From DASSKW01 sp035701115 (GTDB lineage Bacteria; Pseudomonadota; Gammaproteobacteria; Natronospirales; REEB76): a stretch of 9,170 nucleotides of DNA. The DNA is taken from assembly GCA_035701115.1 (NCBI GenBank), contig DASSOA010000011.1, positions 1 through 9,170 on the forward strand, read 5' to 3'. A program made the position numbers and the translations under genes. Under the pieces are notes generated by a model, which was not told the origin of the DNA, made no database searches, and worked only from the letters and a program-made list of their open reading frames with translations. Each line of letters starts with the position of its first letter. Within the stretch, counting starts at the first letter, position 1. Positions 1-6,545 of this stretch are shown piece by piece.

Positions 1-1037
1 TTGCTCAGCGTGCACTGCGTGCGTTCAATCTGCGTCACGGTCTGACCCAGATGAAATACGACGCCTTTCGATTCATGCAGCGAACGGACGAAATCGCCGA
101 GTTGCGGACCGAGTACGCGTTCCAGTGGCCGCGCTTCGGGACCGACAACATGCACCTCCAGTCCGCGCGTGCGCAAGGATGCCGCGACTTCGAGACCGAT
201 GAAGCTGGCGCCGATGACCACTGCGCGTTTCGCTCCGGACTCGATGTCCTTGATGATGGCATTGCTGTCGGCGACGGTGCGCATGTAGTGCACATGCGGC
301 AGGTCCGCGCCGGGTGTCGGCAGCTTGACCGGGTCCGCGCCGGTCGCGAGCAGCAGCGCACCGTAGTTGAACTCACGTCCGTCCGCCGTGCGTAGCGATT
401 TGTGTTTGGGGTCGAGTGCGGTTACGCGCGTGCTGCGCAACAACGTGATTTGCTGTTTGGCGTAATAGGCTTCGTTGCGGATCGGCACCCATTCGACCGG
501 CGCGGTACCGGCCAGAAAATCTTTCGACAGATTTGGGCGGTCTGGTGGCAGGCTGTCCTCGGCACTGAGGATCGTGACGGGCTTCTCATAGCCGTGGAAG
601 CGCAATGCCGTCGCTGCGGCTTCGCCTGCGGCGCCGCCGCCGACAATGACGACCGATTCCGGCTGCGCCGCCGCGTTTGGTAATCGCCGAGTGGAACGTT
701 TAACCGCCGATTGTTTGTCCCGTACAAAAAGCCGACCGTCACTGTGTTCGACAGTCCAGGTGGGCAGGGACGTGAGTCCCGGTGCGCCGAGCAGTTCGCC
801 GTTGCGCAGACTGAAGCAGGCGTGATGCCACGGACAGCGCACGGTTTCACCGACCACCAGGCCCTTGTCTAGCGGACCGTGGTAATGCGCGCACACGGCG
901 CTGATGGCGCTGTAAGTGTCCTTGAGTTTCACCAGCAGGACAGGGTCCTGCCCGACGTGACCAAGCAGCGGTTTGCCTTCAACAACCGAATCGGTTGGAA
1001 CGCCGAGGGTGAAATCGGGTCCGGCAATTCTGGCCAT
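1..1037 (-). CDS. Rieske-domain FAD/NAD(P)H oxidoreductase (AIF-like), C-terminus beyond the window
   Basis: Partial gene: 345 codons are visible from the ATG at 1037 and the frame runs open off the left edge. The start follows GGAGG five bases upstream. An N-terminal Rieske [2Fe-2S] domain (about residues 1-107) has C49-x-H51 and C68-P-W-H71, the four cluster ligands. An FAD-binding dinucleotide fold follows, with GGGAAG at 133-138, then the family-typical DRPNLSKDFLAG at 166-177, ALLLATGAD at 227-235 and a second nucleotide fold with GASFIGLE at 276-283 for NAD(P)H. This layout is that of apoptosis-inducing-factor-like or ferredoxin-reductase-like flavoproteins, usually about 500 residues, in which NAD(P)H electrons pass through FAD. 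The redox partner is unknown. No signal peptide is seen, so it is probably cytoplasmic. It may share a transcript with the upstream membrane-protein gene, but the gap holds its own possible promoter and dyad. Confidence 0.93.
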   Translation of the reverse strand, partial: MARIAGPDFTLGVPTDSVVEGKPLLGHVGQDPVLLVKLKDTYSAISAVCAHYHGPLDKGLVVGETVRCPWHHACFSLRNGELLGAPGLTSLPTWTVEHSDGRLFVRDKQSAVKRSTRRLPNAAAQPESVVIVGGGAAGEAAATALRFHGYEKPVTILSAEDSLPPDRPNLSKDFLAGTAPVEWVPIRNEAYYAKQQITLLRSTRVTALDPKHKSLRTADGREFNYGALLLATGADPVKLPTPGADLPHVHYMRTVADSNAIIKDIESGAKRAVVIGASFIGLEVAASLRTRGLEVHVVGPEARPLERVLGPQLGDFVRSLHESKGVVFHLGQTVTQIERTQCTLS

Positions 1038-1068
1038 ACATCCTCCGGTTCAGACGGACGGTATGTAC

Positions 1069-1102
1069 ATCATAGCGCGTCACAACTTTGTGTTGTGGCG
1101 CG
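1069..1102 (-). promoter_or_regulatory. Candidate promoter and operator dyad ahead of the Rieske/FAD gene
   Basis: An 11-bp dyad (1076-1086 and 1092-1102, loop of five, one G-T wobble) has arms built on CACAAC and GTTGTG. On the minus strand it lies directly upstream of TATGAT (1069-1074), five of six matches to a -10 box, so the dyad covers the place of the -35, where no good -35 hexamer is visible. No T-run follows, which argues against an intrinsic terminator. An operator is the likeliest reading, but the binding protein is unknown. Confidence 0.4.
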
Positions 1103-1121
1103 AAATGTGCGGGTCAGTCCG

Positions 1122-1682
1122 TCATTTTGGCCAGAGCCAGGCGAACACGGCGCCGGTCACCAACCCATAAAGAATGCCGTCTACCACCGCCTTGACGACG
1201 CCCTTCCACGGATAACCGCCCCAGATGCCGTTGGGAATGACACCGATGGCGAACGCCATCATTGCCGCGGTGCCGAGCACACGAAACACCTGCAGTGCCG
1301 GGGTACCTGCCAGGAGGGTGGAGGTGCCAAGGTAGGCGCAAAAATACGAAACCAGCAGGCAGAAGATAAACCACTGCAGCAGGAAGGCGCCCATGTTGAC
1401 GGTACCGTTGCGTCGCAGGATGACCGTACAGACCGGGCCCTGCTGGTACTTGCTGAGGGTTTCCGGTTTTTTCATGTCTTCCATCTTGCAGAACGGAATC
1501 CCGTACACACCCGGCGCGGGATCGCCCTTGCGAATCGCGGCGGCAATTTCTGCCTCATTCGAAAAACCGTGATAGTCGGGTGAGTGCCAGAACTGCAGAA
1601 CCATATGGATGATGCTGCTGACGACAAATACCGCCACCGCCGAAAGCAGGATTGGAAGCCAGAGCTGTATTACCGAGATCAT
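1122..1682 (-). CDS. Conserved four-helix membrane protein of unknown function
   Basis: 186 residues. I chose the ATG at 1682 because GGGAG lies six bases upstream; an in-frame start 13 codons earlier adds a polar tail and lacks such a site. Hydrophobic segments lie at about residues 5-29, 97-119, 131-150 and 163-183. Between the first two is a soluble loop of about 65 residues with H33-S-P-D-Y-H, an acidic stretch and GVYGIPFCKM (58-67). I have a general impression of similar uncharacterised proteins in other proteobacteria but cannot name the family, and no catalytic motif is clear. The Rieske/FAD oxidoreductase gene follows on the same strand after 84 bases, so a link to membrane redox chemistry is possible but is only inferred from position. 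Confidence 0.8.
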   Translation of the reverse strand: MISVIQLWLPILLSAVAVFVVSSIIHMVLQFWHSPDYHGFSNEAEIAAAIRKGDPAPGVYGIPFCKMEDMKKPETLSKYQQGPVCTVILRRNGTVNMGAFLLQWFIFCLLVSYFCAYLGTSTLLAGTPALQVFRVLGTAAMMAFAIGVIPNGIWGGYPWKGVVKAVVDGILYGLVTGAVFAWLWPK

Positions 1683-1705
1683 GTCGAACTCCCACGCCCA
1701 GATAT

Positions 1706-1729
1706 GCCGATATCGGCCCAAGAACTATA
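1706..1729 (-). promoter_or_regulatory. Possible -10 box and palindrome upstream of the membrane-protein gene
   Basis: On the minus strand TATAGT (1724-1729) matches five of six positions of a -10 box, 41 bases before the chosen ATG. Just downstream lies the perfect 12-bp palindrome GCCGATATCGGC (1706-1717), at about the expected transcription start. No convincing -35 is seen. A palindrome of this length is expected about twice by chance in a window this size, so the operator reading is weak. Confidence 0.25.
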
Positions 1730-1908
1730 GTCCGTATTCGAAAGGTCGGTGGCTGGCGGCGAACGATTTATACTGTGTCGCACGCGCCGGTACGGCAGTG
1801 GGCCGCGATGTGCTTGCGGCGGCCGGCCGGTCGGCGGTCGTTGTGTACGCTGCCTGAGCGTCGGGTCGGGTGCGAAACGTTTGTGGCAATAACAACAAGG
1901 AGTCGAGA

Positions 1909-2904
1909 ATGCAGGTCGTCAGGCTCGGTAACAACGGTCCGTCGGTTTCCGCGGTCGGTCTCGGCTGCATGGGCATGTCGGGCATGTATGGACCGGCAGA
2001 CGAAGCGGAATGCATCGCGACAATTCATGCGGCGCTGGAAGCCGGGATCACTCTGCTCGATACCGGCGACTTCTACGGCATGGGCCACAACGAGATGCTG
2101 ATCCGCCGCGCGCTCGACGGCGGCAAACGCAAACAGGCTTTCATATCGGTGAAATTCGGCGCGCTGCGCGGGCCGGACAACAGCTGGGGTGGCGTGGACT
2201 GCCGCCCGCAGGCAGTCAAGAATTTTCTTGCCTACACGTTGCAACGACTCGGCACCGATTACATCGATCTTTACCGGCCGGCACGGCTCGACCCCGCGGT
2301 GCCGATCGAAGACACCATTGGTGCTATTGTGGACATGGTGAAAGCCGGTTACGTGCGGCACATCGGCCTGTCGGAAGTCGGTATTGAAACGATCCGGCGT
2401 GCGCGCAAGGTGCATCCGATTGCCGATCTTCAGATCGAGTATTCGCTGATGAGCCGCGGGATCGAACGCGACATTCTGCCCGCGTTGCGCGAATTCGGCA
2501 TCTCCGTTACGGCGTACGGCATTCTGTCGCGCGGCCTGCTGAGCGGCAGCGTGCCGCCTCCCGATCACAAGGGCGATATCCGCACGCTGCGCATGCCGCG
2601 GTTTCAGGGCGAGAATCTGCGCCGCAATCTGCGGTTGGTGGATGAACTGCGGCGCCTCGGCGAGGCGCGGAACGCCACGCCCGCTCAACTCGCGATTGCC
2701 TGGGTGCAGTCGCAGGGCAGCGACATCGTACCGTTGATCGGTGCGCGCAAGCGCAGCCAGCTGCAGGAAGCGCTGGCCGCGCTCGAACTGGAACTGACAG
2801 CCGAGGAACTGTCGCGCATCGAAGCTGCGGTGCCGGCAGAACAGGTGGCCGGTACACGCTACGACGCGAACCAGATGGCGCACCTCGACAGCGAGACGTC
2901 CTGA
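1909..2904 (+). CDS. Aldo/keto reductase with atypical active site
   Basis: 331 residues, a normal length for the NADPH-dependent AKR superfamily. The ATG at 1909 follows AAGGAG with a six-base spacer; an in-frame GTG at 1870 has no such site. The N-terminus shows GLGCMGMSG (17-25). The catalytic Asp and Tyr are D51 and Y56 in LLDTGDFYG, and the Lys is K82 in SVKFG. The fourth tetrad residue, normally His in a motif such as YQHRVDP, aligns with A125 in YRPARLDP. The C-terminal IVPLIGARKRSQLQEAL region is the usual cofactor-phosphate-binding segment. My recollection is that a branch of proteobacterial AKRs shares this PAR motif, so this may be a subfamily trait rather than damage. Such enzymes reduce aldehydes or ketones, but the substrate is not evident. 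It is cytoplasmic and converges on the MocR gene with 27 bases between stops. Confidence 0.93.
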   Translation: MQVVRLGNNGPSVSAVGLGCMGMSGMYGPADEAECIATIHAALEAGITLLDTGDFYGMGHNEMLIRRALDGGKRKQAFISVKFGALRGPDNSWGGVDCRPQAVKNFLAYTLQRLGTDYIDLYRPARLDPAVPIEDTIGAIVDMVKAGYVRHIGLSEVGIETIRRARKVHPIADLQIEYSLMSRGIERDILPALREFGISVTAYGILSRGLLSGSVPPPDHKGDIRTLRMPRFQGENLRRNLRLVDELRRLGEARNATPAQLAIAWVQSQGSDIVPLIGARKRSQLQEALAALELELTAEELSRIEAAVPAEQVAGTRYDANQMAHLDSETS

Positions 2905-2917
2905 GGGAGCGTCTTTT
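2894..2917 (+). terminator. Weak possible intrinsic terminator of the aldo/keto reductase gene
   Basis: A five-bp stem AGACG/CGTCT (2894-2898 and 2910-2914) encloses the stop codon and runs into TTTT (2914-2917). The stem is short and the loop is 11 bases. It fits the convergent gene end, but structure alone does not prove function. Confidence 0.25.
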
Positions 2918-2931
2918 CGGCGCCGTGCGGA

Positions 2932-4440
2932 TCAGGCAACGCGTTTGCGCGGCTGCCGTTTGCGTTGTCGGCCGGCCACGCTCGACACAGCCTGATTCAG
3001 GAGCGCGATTCCCGCGGCGATGTCGTCGGGTGCCTGGCTCGCGTAACCGAGCCGGAGGTGCGTGTTGTCGCCGTGTGCTCCACAGCGGTACATGGATTCG
3101 GGGCTGACGAACACGCCGGCTTCCGCTGCCATTTGTGTGACGGCATCGGCATCCACTCCGCAGTCGAGCCACAATGCCATGCCGCCATCGGGCACAGTCC
3201 AGTCGAGCGGCAGACCCTGCTGTTTGCCTTTGTTCAGCGCGGTGACCAGCGCATCGCGGCGGTCCTGATACACGCGGCGCATGCGGCGCAGATGGCGCTC
3301 GAAACCGCCGTTATCCATCCAGCGCGCTACCGAATCCTGCAGGATCACGCTGTTCTGACGCGTGATGATCGAACGCAGGTTGAGCAGCGGTTGGTACAGC
3401 GGTTCGGGCACGGCGAGAAAACCGATGCGCATGGACGGGAACATCACTTTGGAAAGCGTCGAAGCATAGATGACGAGTTCACAGGGATCGTTGCTCGCCA
3501 GCGGCGCGATCGGCTGGCAGCGGTAGTGGAATTCGTGGTCGTAGTCGTCTTCGAAGACCGGGATCTGATGCTGACTGGCCAGTTCATACACGCGCATGCG
3601 GCGCGCCGCCGTCAGCGTGACCGTGGTCGGATACTGGTGGTGCGGCGTGAGATACAGAAACCGGATTTTGTGTTTTGCAACAGCCGCCTCCAGCGCGTCC
3701 GGATCAATTCCGTTGTCGTCCACCTTGATCGGCACCAGTTCGCCGCCGGCCGCCCGGAACGCATCCCATGCCGCACTGTAGCCGTAGTATTCCACGCCGA
3801 CCTTGTCGCCGGGCCTGATGAGCAGTTGCGCGGCGAGGAACACGCCTTCCTGCGTGCCGTGCGTGACGATGATGTGGCGCCCGGTGAGGGCGCGCATGTG
3901 TGCGAGATAGTGTTCCAGACGTTCGATGAATGGCCGGTACCCCGCGGCGTTGCTGTAGCCGCTGCGTGTTACCGGCGACTTGCGCAGCGACTCGGCCATG
4001 CAGGAACGGAATTCGTGGTAGGGGAACAGTCTGAGATCGGGCTGGCCGCCCTGAAATACGTATTTATAGGCTGAGGTTCTGTGAGGTTCCGGACCGCACT
4101 CGCTCGCGTTGACCTGGCGCGCGAACTGCCACCTGATCTTGCGGTTCAGGCACGAGGATTTCCCGCGGGTTTCCGATTTGAAAAACTGCGACGGCAGTTC
4201 TTTCACGACGCGATGCGCGCGGCGCTGCTCCGCTTCGAGCCAACCTTCGGCGACCAGTTCGTCCATTGCCGCAATCACCGTGTGCCGGTGCACGCCCAGC
4301 ATGTCGGCCAGCGTACGGCTCGACGGCAATCGTTCTCCCGGTTGCACGCGGCCGGCGGTGATCGCGCTGCGCAGTCCGTCTGCGATGCGCAGATAGCCGG
4401 GGCGGCCGTCTTTGGGAACGGCAAGAATCAGCTCGTGCAT
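2932..4440 (-). CDS. MocR/GabR-family regulator (GntR wHTH fused to aminotransferase fold)
   Basis: 502 residues, typical of MocR proteins. The ATG at 4440 has GAGGAG six bases upstream; longer in-frame starts read through the divergent promoter region. Residues about 11-80 form a GntR-type winged helix (YLRIADGLRSAI, then ERLPSSRTLADMLGVHR). After a linker (about 81-125) comes a fold-type I aminotransferase-like domain with the PLP-contacting TPHHQYPT (265-272) and EDDYDHEF (297-304), the Schiff-base lysine K331 in STLSKVMFPSMRIG, and R463 in HLRLGYA, the likely carboxylate-binding arginine. The PLP site therefore looks intact, and the protein probably senses PLP or an amino compound bound to it. 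Known relatives include GabR, TauR and PdxR; I cannot say which effector applies here. The C-terminus is a basic tail (RQRKRQPRKR). It is divergent from the glutathione transferase/EamA genes, the usual MocR target layout, and autoregulation is likely. Confidence 0.94.
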   Translation of the reverse strand: MHELILAVPKDGRPGYLRIADGLRSAITAGRVQPGERLPSSRTLADMLGVHRHTVIAAMDELVAEGWLEAEQRRAHRVVKELPSQFFKSETRGKSSCLNRKIRWQFARQVNASECGPEPHRTSAYKYVFQGGQPDLRLFPYHEFRSCMAESLRKSPVTRSGYSNAAGYRPFIERLEHYLAHMRALTGRHIIVTHGTQEGVFLAAQLLIRPGDKVGVEYYGYSAAWDAFRAAGGELVPIKVDDNGIDPDALEAAVAKHKIRFLYLTPHHQYPTTVTLTAARRMRVYELASQHQIPVFEDDYDHEFHYRCQPIAPLASNDPCELVIYASTLSKVMFPSMRIGFLAVPEPLYQPLLNLRSIITRQNSVILQDSVARWMDNGGFERHLRRMRRVYQDRRDALVTALNKGKQQGLPLDWTVPDGGMALWLDCGVDADAVTQMAAEAGVFVSPESMYRCGAHGDNTHLRLGYASQAPDDIAAGIALLNQAVSSVAGRQRKRQPRKRVA

Positions 4441-4456
4441 GGCAGGCTCCTCGGGC

Positions 4457-4508
4457 GAAAATCTGGTCGAATCGGATAATGAAATCTGGTACTTAAGCTT
4501 GTGCCAGA
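4457..4508. promoter_or_regulatory. Candidate MocR operator: repeated AAATCTGGT plus inverted half-site
   Basis: AAATCTGGT occurs at 4459-4467 and again at 4482-4490, a spacing of 23 bases (about two helical turns). An inverted half-site CCAGA follows at 4504-4508. The group lies 17-68 bases upstream of the regulator's ATG. A GATAAT box (4475-4480) sits between the two copies. Known MocR regulators such as GabR bind paired direct repeats with an inverted element, so this is the natural binding site. That link is inference from layout. Confidence 0.5.
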
Positions 4509-4573
4509 AGAATAGCAGAATGCACGCCGTCGAGATACTCCAACCCGCACAAATCCAAGGAGGATCGCCGCTC

Positions 4574-4765
4574 ATGAACATTCCAGCAGACAATGTCGCA
4601 CGCGCCCGTTTGTGGGTCGCGCTGGGCAATCAGCCGGGCGTGGCAGCCTGGTTTTCAGTGTGGACCCTGTCGCGCAACACGCCGCACCGCAACGCCGCTG
4701 AACGCAACCCGGCAAAACCGGCGGTGGACGGTTGCACGCCGCGTGCCAAGACTTCGCCGGCCTGA
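4574..4765 (+). CDS. Possible small protein in the leader of the glutathione transferase gene
   Basis: 63 codons starting at an ATG that follows a perfect AAGGAGG (4557-4563) with a ten-base spacer. The product has no recognisable domain: it begins MNIPADNVARARLWVALGN, has a short aromatic stretch AAWFSVWTLSR and ends in an Arg/Pro/Ala-rich tail. Third positions are moderately GC-rich, as in neighbouring genes. It ends 29 bases before the glutathione transferase start, so it could be a leader peptide, a small accessory protein, or chance. The strong ribosome binding site in an otherwise unexplained leader is the main support. Confidence 0.35.
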   Translation: MNIPADNVARARLWVALGNQPGVAAWFSVWTLSRNTPHRNAAERNPAKPAVDGCTPRAKTSPA

Positions 4766-4794
4766 TTGCGGTTGACTCATTGCGGAGAATTCAG

Positions 4795-5499
4795 GTGATT
4801 GATCTGTATTTCTGGCCGACCCCAAATGGGTTGAAGGTCAAACTGTTTCTTGAAGAGGCAGGTGTTTCGTATCGCACGTCGCCGGTCAACATCGGCAAAG
4901 GCGAGCAGTTCAAACCGGCGTTTCTGAAGATTTCGCCGAACAACAAGATACCGGCCATCGTGGATCACGAACCGGCGACCGGTGGCGCACCGCTTGCGCT
5001 GTTCGAATCCGGCGCCATCCTGCTCTATCTCGCGGAAAAGACCGAACGATTCATTCCCTGGCAGTTGCCGAAACGCATGCAAGTCTTGCAGTGGCTGTTC
5101 TGGCAGGTGGCAGGGCTCGGGCCAATGGCCGGGCAGAACGGACATTTCAACGTGTATGCGCCGGAAAAGGTGCCGTACGCAATCGAACGCTATACGAAGG
5201 AAACCAACCGCTTGTACGGCGTGCTCGACCGGCAGCTCGCGGATCGCGAATTCATTGCCGGCGACTATTCGATCGCCGACATGGCGTGCTATCCGTGGAT
5301 CGTCCCGCATCGCGCGCATGGACAGGACCTCGATGATTTCCCGCACCTCAAACGCTGGTTCGAGACCATTCGCGCGCGCCCGGCGGTGATCGAAACCTGG
5401 CGTGGTGTGAAGGATGCGTATGCAAAACCCGAGCGGCCGATGTCGGAGGAAAGCCGGCGCATGTTGTTCGGCCAGACCGCGGACGTTACGCGGCGTTAA
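4795..5499 (+). CDS. yfcG: Glutathione S-transferase, YfcG-like (Nu class)
   Basis: 234 residues. I start at the GTG at 4795, which follows GGAG eight bases upstream and gives the family N-terminus IDLYFWPTPNG; an earlier in-frame TTG adds 21 unconvincing residues. The N-terminal thioredoxin fold (1 to about 87) has T9 and N11 in TPNG, the positions that contact the glutathione thiol in E. coli YfcG, then ISPNNKIPAIVDH (46-58) and the glutathione-binding E71-S72 in LFESGAILLYLAEKT. The all-helical domain has LQWLFWQVAGLGPMAGQN, PYAIERY and the YSIADMACYPW capping motif. E. coli YfcG is a cytoplasmic enzyme with disulfide-bond reductase activity toward small disulfides and little classical conjugation activity. 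This copy has an extra polar C-terminal tail of roughly 20 residues. The EamA gene follows after 36 bases, suggesting an operon. The gene name rests on remembered similarity. Confidence 0.93.
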   Translation: MIDLYFWPTPNGLKVKLFLEEAGVSYRTSPVNIGKGEQFKPAFLKISPNNKIPAIVDHEPATGGAPLALFESGAILLYLAEKTERFIPWQLPKRMQVLQWLFWQVAGLGPMAGQNGHFNVYAPEKVPYAIERYTKETNRLYGVLDRQLADREFIAGDYSIADMACYPWIVPHRAHGQDLDDFPHLKRWFETIRARPAVIETWRGVKDAYAKPERPMSEESRRMLFGQTADVTRR

Positions 5500-5535
5500 T
5501 CCGGAAAACCGCTTGCCGCAAAAGAGGTGTCGTAG

Positions 5536-6474
5536 ATGAATGCCGCGCATAAGACCGACGTCCTGGCACTCTGGGCTGCCGCCTTGACGCTGATCGTGTG
5601 GTCGTCGTCATACGCTGCAATCGCATCGGGATTGAAGGCCTTTGCACCCGGCGAACTGATTCTGCTGCGCTTTCTGCTGGCATCGCTCTGTTTTGCAGTG
5701 CCGGTCATGCTGCGGCTGGTCCGGCTGCCGCCACGCCGGGATTGGCCGGCCGTCATTCTGCTCGGAATGATCGGCAACGTCGCGTATCAGTTGAGCCTGT
5801 GCTATTCCATGACGCGCATCTCGCCGGGTGCGGCGGCAGTCGTGATCGGCCTGGTACCGGGCGTGACATCGGTGCTGGCGGTGCTGCGTCTGCCCGAAGC
5901 ATTGAGTACGCGAGCCGTTATCGGATTGCTGATCGCGTTCGCCGGCACCCTGCTGGTGACGGTGGGGCGCGGTCATTCCATCCGCTTCGAACCGATCGCC
6001 TTTCTCGCGTTCGTTGCCGTTCTCTGCAGCAGTTCGTATTTCGTCTGGCAGAAACCGCTGCTGACGCGAACCAGTCCGTTGGGATTTACTGCCGCGAGCA
6101 TGTTTGCGGCAACTGCGTTCATGCTGCCCTTCGGCATGGATCTGCCGCAGAAGATAATGACGGTGCCACACGCGCATCTGTTCGCGGTGATCTATCTCGC
6201 CCTGGTGCCCACGGTGATCGGTTTTCTGAGCTGGTCGTTCGCCCTGTCACGCGCGCCCGCGTCGCGGGTCGCAAGCTTTCTGTATCTGCAGCCGGTGGGT
6301 GCGTTCGTGATTGCCTGGCTCTGGCTGGGCCAGATCCCGACCTGGCTCACGCTTGCCGGCGGCGCACTGGCGATCGGCGGCGTGGTTTTGACCACCATGC
6401 GCAGCAGCCGTGCCGGTTTACCTTGGCGCTGGCGAACTGCCACCGCAACGGAGTGCGATTCCGGCGGTTCCTGA
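5536..6474 (+). CDS. EamA/DMT-superfamily transporter, probable small-molecule exporter
   Basis: 312 residues with two EamA repeats (about 10-143 and 153-288), giving ten predicted membrane helices, the usual form of drug/metabolite transporters. Family-like segments include LTLIVWSSSYAAIASGL and FAPGELILLRFLLAS in the first repeat, and ASRVASFLYLQPVGAF plus the final helix TLAGGALAIGGVVL in the second. It acts in the inner membrane. Family members export amino acids, metabolites or toxicants, and the substrate cannot be told from sequence. The ATG at 5536 follows AAGAGGT. It lies 36 bases after the glutathione transferase, and a MocR gene is divergent upstream; MocR regulators are often found beside EamA transporters. 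The last 25 residues are a hydrophilic Arg/Thr-rich tail. Confidence 0.92.
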   Translation: MNAAHKTDVLALWAAALTLIVWSSSYAAIASGLKAFAPGELILLRFLLASLCFAVPVMLRLVRLPPRRDWPAVILLGMIGNVAYQLSLCYSMTRISPGAAAVVIGLVPGVTSVLAVLRLPEALSTRAVIGLLIAFAGTLLVTVGRGHSIRFEPIAFLAFVAVLCSSSYFVWQKPLLTRTSPLGFTAASMFAATAFMLPFGMDLPQKIMTVPHAHLFAVIYLALVPTVIGFLSWSFALSRAPASRVASFLYLQPVGAFVIAWLWLGQIPTWLTLAGGALAIGGVVLTTMRSSRAGLPWRWRTATATECDSGGS

Positions 6475-6545
6475 ACCCCGCGGTTTACGCGCAGGCTTGT
6501 GCAGGCGCATAGTGGCGACCCGGTCCGCTGTAACGGGGTCGAATC

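Noticed and set aside
1768..2883. Long minus-strand open frame opposite the aldo/keto reductase, and similar long antisense frames elsewhere (e.g. 2965-4074, 4777-5550)
   Set aside because: They mirror strongly supported genes, are rich in Arg/His/Ala as expected of antisense frames in GC-rich DNA, and contain no motifs.
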